Made by a program: the position numbers and the translations under genes. This document shows positions 18,885 through 27,995 of a stretch of 64,000 nucleotides of DNA, piece by piece (positions within the stretch are counted from its first letter, which is position 1; every line of letters begins with the position of its first letter). Location: positions 48,573 through 112,572 of the forward strand of contig JANXCW010000010.1 in the NCBI GenBank assembly GCA_025059775.1. The letters are read 5' to 3'. Origin of the DNA: Armatimonadota bacterium (lineage in GTDB: Bacteria; Sysuimicrobiota; Sysuimicrobiia; Sysuimicrobiales; Sysuimicrobiaceae). The notes under the pieces were generated by a model. It did not search any database and was not told where the DNA came from. It was given only the letters and a program-made list of their open reading frames with translations.

Positions 18885-20321
18885 ATGCCGGTCCTGGGAC
18901 TCATGCTCGGCTTGGTCCTCACGTTCGGCGGGGTGGCTCGCGAGCGGGTGGAGGTGGCGGGCTTCCCAGAGCCACACACCCCGCCCGCCCTCAACCGGAG
19001 CTTGGCCTTCCGGTACGCGGATCCGGACCGCCCGCCCCGGGCGGTCCTGGTGCTGATCCCCGGGCTGAGCGGCGGGGCGGGCTCTCTGAGCCTTCTGGCC
19101 CGGGCCTTAGCGGCCCGGGGATCCGTGGAGGTTTGGGTGTGGGAACGTCGCAGCAACCTCCTGGAGGACCATACAGGCCTGCGAGAGGCCCTGCGGACGC
19201 AGAACCCCACGTTCGCGGTGGCCTACTACTTCGCACCCGGGTTCGAGTTGAGGAGCCGGCGGTTTGCCGGGCCGGATCCGCAGGCCCTCCGGGCCTTGGC
19301 CCATTGGGGCCTGGACGTGCACCTCCGGGACCTGCACGCCCTCCTCGGGGAGATCCGACGCCGACGCCCCGGTGTGCCCACCTTCCTGGGCGGGCACTCC
19401 CTCGGAGGGGTGCTCGCGGCCCTGTATGCTGCCTACGACTTCGACACCGAAGCGCATCCGGATCCGGGGCTCCGCCCCGTGCGGGGCCTCGTGTTCCTCG
19501 ACGGACTCCCGGTCCCCGTGCTCCCGCCGGTGGACGAACGGACGTACCGGAGCGGGTTCACGCTCCCTGGGGTAGGTCGGGTTCCGGGGGTGGAAGGTTT
19601 GGTACAGGGACGCGTTCCTCCCTACCTCGCCTTCCCCACCCTCAACCCGTCCCTCACCCGAGCACTCTCCGTGGCCGTGCTCCTCGCACGGTTCCGGCCC
19701 CAGGAGCGCTCCGGCCTTCCCATCGCGCCCACCTATCCCATGCCGCTCACCAACGAGGCGGCACTGGGGATGAGCTTGGACGACAACGCGCAGCGGAACT
19801 TTGCCCTCCGCTTGCGTCTGGGCCTTCCGGACGGCACCTTTGAGCTCGCCCCGGACCCCTCCGGCCGCAGCCGGGGACTTGTGGTCCTTTCCTCCCTGCG
19901 TCCCCACCCAGGCCGGGAGCTGGTGGGGTGGCGCAACGGACCGGAGGTTGGGGAACCCACAGACCTGCGGGAGCTCGCCTCCGCCGCGGTGGACGAGGAA
20001 ACGGACTTCTCGGAGTGGTATTTCCCCCTTCGGCTGCTCCTGGATGTGGCGGTGGAGGTGCGTATGGAGACTCCGTCCAGAGTTCCCGGCATCGGACGGG
20101 TACGCTCGCCGGACACCCTGGATCTGCCCATGCTCTCCGTGGGCGCGGGGCAGGGGCTCCTGCGGCATCCCTGGATGCACTGGCTCTTTCTGCGTCGGAC
20201 CGCCAGCCGCGACGCCACCGTGCACATCCTGCCGGAGGCCGCCCACCTGGACGTGGTGACCGCCCGGGAGAATCCCGCAGTTCCCCTCCTCCTGCGGTGG
20301 ATGGAGAACCGGATCCCGTGA
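18885..20321 (+). CDS. Exported alpha/beta hydrolase (lipase/esterase-like)
   Basis: A 478-residue protein with an N-terminal signal-like segment (MPVLGLMLGLVLTFGGVA). The nucleophile elbow GGHSLGG lies in TFLGGHSLGGVLAALYAAYDFD, and a PGLSGGAGSL oxyanion-type loop precedes it. An acid and a late His (ILPEAAHLDVVTARE) complete a plausible triad. It is longer than most lipases, with an insertion of about 200 residues between nucleophile and His region. Substrate unknown. It follows the HtrA-like gene and precedes DUF192 and DUF1850 genes in the same direction. Confidence 0.8.
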   Translation: MPVLGLMLGLVLTFGGVARERVEVAGFPEPHTPPALNRSLAFRYADPDRPPRAVLVLIPGLSGGAGSLSLLARALAARGSVEVWVWERRSNLLEDHTGLREALRTQNPTFAVAYYFAPGFELRSRRFAGPDPQALRALAHWGLDVHLRDLHALLGEIRRRRPGVPTFLGGHSLGGVLAALYAAYDFDTEAHPDPGLRPVRGLVFLDGLPVPVLPPVDERTYRSGFTLPGVGRVPGVEGLVQGRVPPYLAFPTLNPSLTRALSVAVLLARFRPQERSGLPIAPTYPMPLTNEAALGMSLDDNAQRNFALRLRLGLPDGTFELAPDPSGRSRGLVVLSSLRPHPGRELVGWRNGPEVGEPTDLRELASAAVDEETDFSEWYFPLRLLLDVAVEVRMETPSRVPGIGRVRSPDTLDLPMLSVGAGQGLLRHPWMHWLFLRRTASRDATVHILPEAAHLDVVTARENPAVPLLLRWMENRIP

Positions 20322-20331
20322 GGAGCGCTCC

Positions 20332-20781
20332 ATGCGGTTGTTGACCCTGGTGGTAGTGCTGACCGTGGCGGCGCAGACGGGAGCGGTCCCGGGGTTCAAG
20401 CGGGGCGTGGTGACCCTCCTGCAGGGATCCCGGCGCGTGGTGGTGCAGGTGGAGGTGGCAGACACCCCGGAGAGCCGCGCCCGGGGCCTCATGTTCCGCA
20501 CCCACCTCCCCGAGGATCACGGCATGCTCTTTTTGTTCGAATCCCCGCAGCGCCTCGCCTTCTGGATGAAGAACACCCTGATCCCACTCTCCATCGCCTT
20601 CATGGACCCCCGGTGGCGCATCGTGGATATCCAGGATATGGACCTGCCCCGTCCGGGCGGAGAGATCCCCATCTACGTCTCCCGTGCGGAGGCTCAGTAC
20701 GCCCTCGAGGTAAACCAGGGGTTCTTCGCGCGGCACGGGATCACCGTGGGGGCCCTGGTCCGCTACCGACCGCTGCGCTGA
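20332..20781 (+). CDS. DUF192 secreted protein
   Basis: A 149-residue protein with an N-terminal signal peptide (MRLLTLVVVLTVAAQTGA). The DUF192 core is VQVEVADTPESRARGLMFRTHLPEDHGMLF, then AFWMKNTLIPLSIAFMD and YALEVNQGFFARHGITVGA. These are small beta-barrel proteins, often exported, with no known activity. The start lies 10 bp after the hydrolase stop. It is followed directly by a DUF1850 gene. Confidence 0.88.
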   Translation: MRLLTLVVVLTVAAQTGAVPGFKRGVVTLLQGSRRVVVQVEVADTPESRARGLMFRTHLPEDHGMLFLFESPQRLAFWMKNTLIPLSIAFMDPRWRIVDIQDMDLPRPGGEIPIYVSRAEAQYALEVNQGFFARHGITVGALVRYRPLR

Positions 20782-21215
20782 TGTCCTGGCTGCTCCTCTT
20801 CTTCCTCCTAGCACTCCCCCCCGGGCAGTCCGGGACGCCCCGAGTCCTCCTCTGTCTGAGGGAGTCCCCCTTCTTCGAGCTCCGGTACGTGCACTCCGTG
20901 GAGCGGACTCCCGTGATCGAGACCTACCGGGTCCAGGGCGACACCCTCGTGCTCATGGGGATGCGGTTCCGATCCGGGGGGTGGGGACTTCCCTCGGAGG
21001 GATATGTCCGGCAGAACGGGTGGTTCGTGGTCTCCGGTCTGCGCCACCCCCTGACTGCCCTCCATCTGCGGATCCTGCGGCTCAATCAATACGTCCTGGT
21101 GGCGGAACGCCGGGCGCTGTCCCTCTTTCCGCTCGCGGGCAAGGGAGGGATGCTTGTGCTCTCCGCGGGTCAAGCCCACAACTGCGCCCGCGTTCTCCGG
21201 ATCGCCCGTGCCTGA
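20781..21215 (+). CDS. DUF1850 family protein
   Basis: A 144-residue protein with an N-terminal hydrophobic stretch (MSWLLLFFLLALPPGQSG) and the family signature FELRYVHSVERTPVIETYRV. DUF1850 genes usually accompany tripartite TRAP transporters (taxi type), but no transporter gene is nearby here, which is unusual. The start codon overlaps the last base of the DUF192 gene. Function is unknown. Confidence 0.8.
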   Translation: MSWLLLFFLLALPPGQSGTPRVLLCLRESPFFELRYVHSVERTPVIETYRVQGDTLVLMGMRFRSGGWGLPSEGYVRQNGWFVVSGLRHPLTALHLRILRLNQYVLVAERRALSLFPLAGKGGMLVLSAGQAHNCARVLRIARA

Positions 21216-21227
21216 TCCGCCTGAGGA

Positions 21228-21288
21228 CTGACCCGCACGGCCCGAGTTGGTAAGATAGGGGATGGTCTCCCGGAGGAAGTTCCGGGAG
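21228..21288 (+). promoter_or_regulatory. Weak promoter and stem-loop upstream of hppA
   Basis: A -35-like CTGACC (21229-21234) and a -10-like TAAGAT (21251-21256), 16 bp apart, precede an 8-bp perfect stem (CTCCCGGA/TCCGGGAG, 21267-21288). The hairpin would sit in the hppA leader about 40 bp before the ATG. No T tract follows, so it looks like a structural leader element rather than a terminator. Confidence 0.4.
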
Positions 21289-21326
21289 CTGAGAGTCTCC
21301 GGTAGGGGAGCTCAGGAGGATTCGAG

Positions 21327-23657
21327 ATGTCCGAGGCCAAGATCGTTCTCCCGCCCTTCTCGGGTACCGAGCTGGCCCTGCTGTGGGCCGTGCTGGGGTC
21401 CGCCTTTCTGGCGCTCCTGTACGGAGCCTACCTCCGGGCCCGCGTGCTGCGGGCGGATCCCGGACCGGAGGCCATGGTCTCCGTAGCCCGTGCCATCCAG
21501 GAGGGCGCGTACGCGTACCTGAGCCGGCAGTTTCGCACCATGGCGTGGTTCGTCGCGCTCCTCACGGTGGGGCTGTACCTGCTATACCTCCCCCTCTACC
21601 GGGACAAGCCCGTCCTGGCGGTGGGCGTGGCGGGTGCATTCCTCATGGGGTGCCTGGCGTCCTACGGGGCGGGCTATGTGGGGATGACCTCCGCGGTCCA
21701 GGGCAACGTACGGGTCGCGAACGCCGCCCGCCGGTCGTTCAAGGAGGCCCTGGAGCTGGCGTTCCAGGCGGGCACCATCTCCGGGATGTTCACGGTCGGT
21801 CTGGGGCTCCTGGGTGCCGTGATCATCTTCATGCTCTTCCGCGAGGACGCCATGCGGGTCCTCGTGGGGTTCGGGTTCGGCGGGTCGCTCGTGGCCGCCT
21901 TCATGCGGGTGGGGGGTGGGATCTACACGAAGGCCGCGGACGTGGGAGCGGATCTCGTGGGGAAGGTGGAAGTCGGGATCCCGGAGGACGACCCCCGCAA
22001 CGCCGCCGTCATCGCGGACAACGTGGGCGACAACGTGGGCGACTGCGCGGGGATGGCCGCGGACGTCTTCGAGTCCTATGAGGTGACCCTGGTGGCCGCC
22101 ATCATCCTGGGGGCCGCCACCCTGCTGGATCCCGGGTTCCGGGCTCGGTTTCCGGACGAAGCGACCGCCCAGGCCTTCGCCCTCAAGCTCATCCTCTTTC
22201 CCCTCCTGGTGCGGGCCGTGGGTGTGTTTGCCTCCGTGGTGGGTACCTGGGTGGTGCGGGGCTCGGAGGAGGAGGTGGGGGATCCCATGAAGCCCATCAG
22301 CCGGGGCTTCTGGACCGCCGCCCTTCTGGCCACCGTAGGGTTCGGGGCCATTACCCACGTGTACTTGGGGGACTGGCGGTTCTTCTGGGCCACCTTCATG
22401 GGCATCGTCCTCGCGGTGGTGATCGAGCGCATCACGGACTACTACACGCACACGGATCGGCCTCCCGTTACGGAGATCGCCTACGCCAGCAAGACCGGCT
22501 CCGCCACCCTGCTGCTCACGGGGCTGGGACTGGGGATGGAGAGTAGTGTGTGGTCCATCGCGGCCATCGGGGCCACCATCCTGGCTTCCTTCGCCATCTT
22601 CGGTGGAGATGTGGCGCTTTCCGCCTATGGGATTGCGCTGGCGGGCCTGGGGCTGTTGACCACCACGGGCTTCATCCTCGCGGAGGATACCTATGGCCCG
22701 ATTGTGGACAACGCGAACGGGATCTTCGAGATGTCGGGCGTGGAGCGAGGGGATTCGCTGGCGGGCCGGATCGTGGCGCGCCTGGACCAGGTGGGCAACA
22801 CCACCAAGGCTCTCACTAAGGGGTTCGCCATCGCCACCGCGGTGGTGGCGGCCACGGCCCTGTTCCGCTCCTACATCGATGAGGCGAGGCTTCTGGCGGA
22901 TCCCGGGGAACTGCAGCGGGCGGTGCAGGCGGGTGGCCAGGGCCTGCTGGCGGCCCTGGAACGGGTCGGGATCCAGGTGAACCTGCCCCTGGTGTTCATC
23001 GGGCTGCTGGTGGGCGGGGCGGTACCGTTCCTAGTCTCCGCCTTCCTCGTGCGGGCCGTGGGCCGATCTGCCTTCCAGGTGGTGGAGGAGGTGCGCCGGC
23101 AGTTCCGGGAGATCCCGGGCCTGCTGGAAGGGCGGGCCCGGCCGGAGTACTCCCGGTGCGTGGACATCGTAACTGCCGCGGCCCAGCGGGAGCTCCTGCC
23201 CAGCGCTCTCGTGGCCATTTCGGCTCCCGTGCTGGTGGGGTTCGGGCTGGGTGCCGGGGCTTTGGGGGGGTATCTCGCGGGCGCCATCCTCACCGCGCAG
23301 CTCCTGGCGGTGTTCATGGCGAACACCGGGGGGGCCTGGGACAACGCGAAGAAGAAGATCGAGGACGGGTATCTGGGCGGAAAGGGTACGGAGTACCATA
23401 AGGCCGCGGTGGTGGGAGATACCGTGGGGGACCCTCTCAAGGACACCGCGGGTCCGGCCCTCAACCCCATCATCAAGGTGATGAACCTAGTGGCCATCCT
23501 CATTGCTCCCCTGGTGATCCAGGATCTTCCCGTGGTGGCCCGGGGCGTGGTGGTGGCGGTCGCGCTCGTGGTGATCGCGCTTGCGGTGTGGATGAGCAAG
23601 CGGGGTGCCCTCGTGCCGCGGCCAGGCGCGGTTCCCGTGCCGGAGCCGGGGAAGTGA
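21327..23657 (+). CDS. hppA: Membrane-bound proton-pumping inorganic pyrophosphatase (K+-independent type)
   Basis: A 776-residue integral membrane enzyme with about sixteen helices that couples PPi hydrolysis to H+ transport. The substrate-binding core is present: DVGADLVGKVEVGIPEDDPRN, then ADNVGDNVGDCAGMAADVFE, TYGPIVDNANGIFEM, and the late GAWDNAKKKIEDG and GDTVGDPLKDTAGPALNP. The segment GNTTKALTKG has Lys and Thr at the positions that distinguish K+-independent enzymes from K+-dependent ones (Ala), so proton pumping without potassium is inferred. A ribosome-binding site AGGAGG precedes the ATG. Confidence 0.96.
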   Translation: MSEAKIVLPPFSGTELALLWAVLGSAFLALLYGAYLRARVLRADPGPEAMVSVARAIQEGAYAYLSRQFRTMAWFVALLTVGLYLLYLPLYRDKPVLAVGVAGAFLMGCLASYGAGYVGMTSAVQGNVRVANAARRSFKEALELAFQAGTISGMFTVGLGLLGAVIIFMLFREDAMRVLVGFGFGGSLVAAFMRVGGGIYTKAADVGADLVGKVEVGIPEDDPRNAAVIADNVGDNVGDCAGMAADVFESYEVTLVAAIILGAATLLDPGFRARFPDEATAQAFALKLILFPLLVRAVGVFASVVGTWVVRGSEEEVGDPMKPISRGFWTAALLATVGFGAITHVYLGDWRFFWATFMGIVLAVVIERITDYYTHTDRPPVTEIAYASKTGSATLLLTGLGLGMESSVWSIAAIGATILASFAIFGGDVALSAYGIALAGLGLLTTTGFILAEDTYGPIVDNANGIFEMSGVERGDSLAGRIVARLDQVGNTTKALTKGFAIATAVVAATALFRSYIDEARLLADPGELQRAVQAGGQGLLAALERVGIQVNLPLVFIGLLVGGAVPFLVSAFLVRAVGRSAFQVVEEVRRQFREIPGLLEGRARPEYSRCVDIVTAAAQRELLPSALVAISAPVLVGFGLGAGALGGYLAGAILTAQLLAVFMANTGGAWDNAKKKIEDGYLGGKGTEYHKAAVVGDTVGDPLKDTAGPALNPIIKVMNLVAILIAPLVIQDLPVVARGVVVAVALVVIALAVWMSKRGALVPRPGAVPVPEPGK

Positions 23658-23667
23658 TCCGCGAGCT

Positions 23668-24990
23668 CTAGGGGCTCCCGACCGTGGAGGGTTCGGTCGA
23701 CCGGACCCGCCGGGCCATGTGCTCCACCAGGTTCATAGGGCAGAACGGACCGCACATGGAGCAGGACCGGGTGGCGGACTTCCTGGCCTCGAAGATCCCC
23801 CGGGCCACCTCCGGATACAGGGCCAGCTGAAATTGCGTCTCCCAGTCCAGCCGGTAGCGGGCCTCTGACATGCGGCGGTTGCGCTCCAGAGCCCGCCGGT
23901 TTCCCCGTGCCACGTCCGCCGCATGCGCGGCGATCTTGAAGGCCACCACGCCCTCGTAGACCTGCTGGGGCGTGGGCAGAGCCAGGTGTTCTGCGGGCGT
24001 GAGGTAGCACAGCATATCCACCCCGTACATCCCAGCCACCGCGCCCCCGATGGCGCCCGCGATGTGATCGAAGCCCGCCGCGGTATCCACGGGGAGCATG
24101 CCGAGCACGTAGAAGGGGGCTTCCCGGCACAGCTTCTTTTCCAGCTGCACGTTGGTGGCGATCTCGTTGAGGGGTACGTGTCCAGGGCCTTCCACCATGG
24201 TCTGAACCCCCGCCCGTCGGGCCCGCTCCACGAGCTCTCCGAGCACCACCAGCTCTTCCACCTGCGGACGGTCCAGGTCGTCCGCGAGGCACCCGGGGCG
24301 CAGGCCATCTCCCAGACTCAGGGTCATGTCATACTCCCGGGCGATCTCCAGGAGCCGGTCGAATTCCTGGTAGAGGGGGTTCTCCGCGTGGTTGTGAAGC
24401 ATCCAGGCGGCCAGCAGCCCCCCGCCCCGGGAGACGATTCCCGTGACCCGCTCCGTGCGGAGGTAGTGCTCCAGGGCGTGGCGGGTTACCCCGCAGTGCA
24501 CCGTGATGAAGTCCACCCCCTCCCGGCCGTGGCGCTCGACGGTGGCGAAGAGGTCGTCCACCGTCATGTGGAAGAAGGACCCCCGCTTGCGGGCCGCCTC
24601 GAACTCCGCCTCGTAGATGGGGACCGTGCCGAGGGGTACTGGACAGCGCTCCAGGACGGCACGGCGGATGGCGGGGAGGTCTCCTCCCGTGGATAGGTCC
24701 ATGATGGTGTCGGCTCCGGCCGTAAGGGCGAGCCGCAGCTTCTCCAGTTCCTCTTCGAGGTCTACGGAATCGTAGGAGGTCCCGAGATTGGCGTTGACCT
24801 TTACGGAGAGGTCCTTGCCGATCCCCGTGTAGCGGGTCAGGGTTCCGTGGTGGGGATTTGCGGGGATAACCACCACCCCTGCCGCCACCTTCTCCCGGAT
24901 CTCCTCCGGCGAAACCCCTTCCACCTCAGCCACGTAGGCCATGGCATCTGTGATCTTCCCCCGGCGGGCGAGCTCCATCTGGGTCGCCAT
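23668..24990 (-). CDS. thiC: Phosphomethylpyrimidine synthase
   Basis: A radical-SAM enzyme turning aminoimidazole ribotide into HMP phosphate for thiamine. The start MATQMELARRGKIT has an AGGAGGTGTGG ribosome site directly upstream, giving 440 residues. Core blocks are VNANLGTSY, ADTIMDLSTGGD, VHCGVTR, MVEGPGHVPLNEI, DHIAGAIGGAVAGMYGVDMLCYLTPAEHL, and the C-terminal CSMCGPFC cluster motif for the 4Fe-4S site. It is controlled by the TPP riboswitch upstream. No other thi gene is in the window. Confidence 0.97.
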   Translation of the reverse strand: MATQMELARRGKITDAMAYVAEVEGVSPEEIREKVAAGVVVIPANPHHGTLTRYTGIGKDLSVKVNANLGTSYDSVDLEEELEKLRLALTAGADTIMDLSTGGDLPAIRRAVLERCPVPLGTVPIYEAEFEAARKRGSFFHMTVDDLFATVERHGREGVDFITVHCGVTRHALEHYLRTERVTGIVSRGGGLLAAWMLHNHAENPLYQEFDRLLEIAREYDMTLSLGDGLRPGCLADDLDRPQVEELVVLGELVERARRAGVQTMVEGPGHVPLNEIATNVQLEKKLCREAPFYVLGMLPVDTAAGFDHIAGAIGGAVAGMYGVDMLCYLTPAEHLALPTPQQVYEGVVAFKIAAHAADVARGNRRALERNRRMSEARYRLDWETQFQLALYPEVARGIFEARKSATRSCSMCGPFCPMNLVEHMARRVRSTEPSTVGSP

Positions 24991-25061
24991 ACCACACCTC
25001 CTGCGCGGCAATGGAAGGACCGGGAGGGGAAAGGGAAGAGGGCCTTCGTCGAGGAACTCCA

Positions 25062-25152
25062 GGACCGTTCCCTCCGCCGGTATTATCCGGATCAGGTTCC
25101 AGGGGTCGGCCCCGCACCAGGAGCCCTCTCAGCCCGGTTGCCCGGGCTCCCC
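25062..25152 (-). promoter_or_regulatory. TPP (THI) riboswitch controlling thiC
   Basis: On the minus strand the sequence begins with a GC-rich P1-side stem (GGGAGCCCGGGC), then the conserved CTGAGAGGGC, and ends with GACCCCTGGAACCTGATCC, CGGATAATACCGGCG and GAGGGAA, the hallmarks of the thi-box aptamer. It ends 72 bp before the thiC start, leaving room for an expression platform. Thiamine pyrophosphate would repress thiC. Confidence 0.95.
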
Positions 25153-25203
25153 CAGGTCCTTCACCGGCTACCTTACGCCTCCGCCCGAGGGGGTGTCAAC
25201 ACG

Positions 25204-25968
25204 GTGACACGGCCGATACAGAGAACGGGTACCCGTGGGGACGTGCGGAGAGGAATTCGGGCGGGTCTGGCGGCCCTCCTGGTGGCAGCGACCCTGATCG
25301 TTGCCCGCGCCCAGCCCCTTCCCACGGAGTGGTTCGTGCTGGTCCCCGAGGCCTCCTCCATCACCTTCCTCGTGCGGGATAACCGGGGCGGGTTTTGGGG
25401 GTACGCCCGGGAGATGGAGGGCGGGGCCTGGGTGCGGCAGACGGAGGGGTTCGCCTATGCGGCGGAGCTCGACGTGCGGGTGCCGACCCGTTCCCTCACC
25501 ACGGGACTCGGGCTACGGGACACGCAGATGCATCGATCACACCTGCATACGGATCGGTATCCGGTGATCGCCTTCACCGGGACGACCGTGGCGGAACGGG
25601 TGCGGGTCGCCTCGGAGTTCATCGCGGAGGTCCAAGGTACGCTCCTGTTGCACGGCGTTCAGGGCAAGCTCTTGTTTCCGGCCCGCATCATTCCGTACCC
25701 GGATGGGTTCCGCGGCCGGGCGGAGCTCATCATCCGCATGAGCGAGTACGGGATCCCCATCCCGCGGTTTTTCCTCTTCGTGGCAGAGGATCCGGTGCGG
25801 GTTACGGTGGATCTCTTCTTCCGGACCGCGCGCCCGTGGTCTCTCCCCCCAGGCCGGAACCTCCTTGGAACGGAGCGAACACTTAGTCGAGCGCAGGATA
25901 GAGAATCCGGGTCCCCTCCACCCGGGCGAACCGCGGGAGCCGGTGTGGCGCACAGCCACGGTCCGTGA
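25204..25968 (+). CDS. YceI-like periplasmic lipid-binding protein
   Basis: About 254 residues from a GTG at 25204. A signal peptide (GIRAGLAALLVAATLIVARAQ) is followed by a YceI beta-barrel (SSITFLVRD, DVRVPTRSLTTGLGLRDTQMHRSHLHTDRYPVIAFTGT, GTLLLHGVQGKLLFP). These proteins bind isoprenoids in the envelope. The last 28 codons run antisense over the end of the DUF488 gene and look like a non-conserved tail. The start is uncertain because no ATG lies near the signal peptide. Confidence 0.7.
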   Translation: MTRPIQRTGTRGDVRRGIRAGLAALLVAATLIVARAQPLPTEWFVLVPEASSITFLVRDNRGGFWGYAREMEGGAWVRQTEGFAYAAELDVRVPTRSLTTGLGLRDTQMHRSHLHTDRYPVIAFTGTTVAERVRVASEFIAEVQGTLLLHGVQGKLLFPARIIPYPDGFRGRAELIIRMSEYGIPIPRFFLFVAEDPVRVTVDLFFRTARPWSLPPGRNLLGTERTLSRAQDRESGSPPPGRTAGAGVAHSHGP

Positions 25969-26428
25969 TGTGGCGGACGTTCCAGCCGCGGACCAGGAAG
26001 GCGTCGCTCAGCAGCTGCCGGTGACACCGCCACGGGCTGGCCTCCGCGCACATAAGGACCATCCGGTGCATCGCGGCCAGGGCCTCCAGTTCCCGGAGGA
26101 TGTGCGCGAACACCTCCGTGAGCATGAAGTCCGCGTAGGCCCGAAAGGCCCCCACCCTCCAGCCCGTGTTGGGGCTTCCGGGCTGTGGCGTGCGGTAGCC
26201 GCCCAGGTCCCCGCGCCACACGTACCCTATGCCTCGGTTCCGCAGGGCCTCCGAGAGGGCCTCCCTCCGGAAGTAGGGAAAGCGGCGGGAGGTGGGCCAC
26301 CGGCGCACGTCCACCAAAATCTCGATCCGATGGGCCTCCAAGAGGTCCAGGAAGCCTTCGAGGGGGCGGGTGGAGTGGCCGATGGTGTGCACGGTGCGAG
26401 GGAGTTCGCAGCCAGCCGGAGCACGCAT
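25883..26428 (-). CDS. DUF488 family protein
   Basis: A 181-residue protein with the family signature VHTIGHSTRPLEGFLDLL, then VDVRRWPTSRRFPYFRREAL, GIGYVWRGDLGGYR, and the Cys/His-containing LMCAEASPWRCHRQLLSDAFLVRGWNVRHI. DUF488 proteins are widespread and uncharacterised. It is 3 bp downstream of the permease gene of the metal importer on the same strand, so it may be the last gene of that operon. Its 3' end overlaps the YceI gene by 86 bp in convergent orientation. Confidence 0.88.
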   Translation of the reverse strand: MRAPAGCELPRTVHTIGHSTRPLEGFLDLLEAHRIEILVDVRRWPTSRRFPYFRREALSEALRNRGIGYVWRGDLGGYRTPQPGSPNTGWRVGAFRAYADFMLTEVFAHILRELEALAAMHRMVLMCAEASPWRCHRQLLSDAFLVRGWNVRHITDRGCAPHRLPRFARVEGTRILYPALD

Positions 26429-26431
26429 GCG

Positions 26432-27229
26432 CTACCCGCGGATCCGGAGGGTACTCCCCGCGAACACCGCGAGGGCGGTCAGCACCACGGCACCGCTGGG
26501 CGCGATGTTCAGGTAGAAGCTCGCCGTGAGCCCTACCAGCACGGAGAGAAGCCCGAAGAGCACCGCAAGCCCCAACATACCCCGGAAGCTGCGGGCCACC
26601 TGTATGGCCGAGAGGCTCGGCAGGACCAACAGGGCACCCGTCAGGAGGATTCCCACCACCCGCGTGGCTGCCACCACGGTGACGGCCACGAGCAGGGTGA
26701 AGAGGAGGTTAAGGGCGTCCACCGCGATCCCCTGCGTGCGACTTGCCTCCTCATCCAGGGTGATGGCCAGGAGCTCCTTGTACAGGGTTCCCACGGTCCC
26801 CGCCACGATCCCCCCGAGGGGTACCAGGAGCCAGAGATCCCGGGGCTGGACCGCGGTGAGGGCGCCGAAGAGGTACACGAAGAGGTCCGGGCTAAACCCC
26901 CGACCCAGGCTGAGGAGCACCACCGCCACCGCGTACCCCCCGGAGAGGAACACCGCCAGGGCCGCTTCTCCCGGAATCTGTCTCCGGGCGCGCAGCCGCT
27001 CGATCCCTCCCGCAGCCAGGAGAGCGGCCCCGAGAGCTCCCCACAGGGGATCGGCACCCAGGAGGAGAGCCAGGGCGATGCCCGCGAGGGCGGTGTGGGA
27101 AAGGGTGTCCGCGATGAGGCTCAGTCGTCGCAGTACCAGGAACACGCCCATCATCGGCGCCACCACACCCACCACCGCGCCCGCGGCGAGCGCCCGCTGC
27201 ATGAATCCATAGCTCAGGATCTCGGGCAT
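26432..27229 (-). CDS. znuB: Metal (zinc/manganese) ABC transporter permease, ZnuB-like
   Basis: A 265-residue membrane protein of the ABC-3 family with about eight helices (MQRALAAGAVVGVVAPMMGVFLVLRRLSLIADTLSHTALAGIALALLLG at the N-terminus). It is the last transport component of the fur-znuA-znuC-znuB group on the minus strand. Zn versus Mn specificity cannot be told from the permease. Confidence 0.9.
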   Translation of the reverse strand: MPEILSYGFMQRALAAGAVVGVVAPMMGVFLVLRRLSLIADTLSHTALAGIALALLLGADPLWGALGAALLAAGGIERLRARRQIPGEAALAVFLSGGYAVAVVLLSLGRGFSPDLFVYLFGALTAVQPRDLWLLVPLGGIVAGTVGTLYKELLAITLDEEASRTQGIAVDALNLLFTLLVAVTVVAATRVVGILLTGALLVLPSLSAIQVARSFRGMLGLAVLFGLLSVLVGLTASFYLNIAPSGAVVLTALAVFAGSTLRIRG

Positions 27230-27230
27230 C

Positions 27231-27995
27231 CTAATGCCGGTGCGCCACGAGCCAGCTTCCCGCCGGGTACAGCCGTTCCAGGGCCCCGGAGCGGAGGGCT
27301 TCCTGGGGGCTTCCGTGGAAGAAGAGACGACGGTTCAGGCACGCGAGCTGCGTGACCTCCCGGGCCACCACCCCGATGTCGTGGGAGACGAGCACCAGGG
27401 TGACGCCTTCCCCGTTGAGCCGGTGGAGAAGCCCGTAGAACTGCTCCTGGGCCTCCACGTCCACTCCTACGGTGGGTTCGTCCAGGATCAGCAGTTCCGG
27501 CTCCGTGGCAAGGGCCCGGGCGATCTGCACCCGCTGCTGCTGGCCCGCGGAGAGCCGGGCCACGGGCCGGTCCCGGTACCGCTCCATCCCTACGGTCAGC
27601 AGGGCCCGCTCCGCGGCCTCCCTGTCCGCCCTCGTGAACCGCCGCCCGAGCCCCACACGCCCTATCCGGCCGCTCAGCACCACCTCCAGCACCGTGGCGG
27701 GCAGGCGCGCTTCGTAGGGTACGGACCGCTGGGGCACGTACCCGATGCGATGCCAGCTCCGGAAGGAGCGGAGATCCTCCCCGAACAGGCGCACGAGTCC
27801 GCGGCTGGGAGATACCAGTCCCAGCATCACCCGCAGCAGGGTGGTCTTGCCCGCGCCGTTCGGGCCGATGATCCCCAGGAAGTCACCCCGGTGCACCACC
27901 AGGTCCACGTCCTCCAGGATTCGCTCACCGTCCCGTTCCACACACACCTGGTGGAGTTCCACCACCACAGATCTTCTAGCGGCATCCCAGTCCAT
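27231..27995 (-). CDS. znuC: Metal ABC transporter ATP-binding protein, ZnuC-like
   Basis: A 254-residue ATPase with Walker A IIGPNGAGKTTLL, signature LSAGQQQRVQIARALA, Walker B LLILDEPTVGVD and the His switch VLVSHDIG. It overlaps the end of znuA by 20 bp, and its stop is 1 bp before the znuB start, giving translational coupling. Partners are the ZnuA-like lipoprotein-type receptor and the ZnuB-like permease. Confidence 0.92.
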   Translation of the reverse strand: MDWDAARRSVVVELHQVCVERDGERILEDVDLVVHRGDFLGIIGPNGAGKTTLLRVMLGLVSPSRGLVRLFGEDLRSFRSWHRIGYVPQRSVPYEARLPATVLEVVLSGRIGRVGLGRRFTRADREAAERALLTVGMERYRDRPVARLSAGQQQRVQIARALATEPELLILDEPTVGVDVEAQEQFYGLLHRLNGEGVTLVLVSHDIGVVAREVTQLACLNRRLFFHGSPQEALRSGALERLYPAGSWLVAHRH

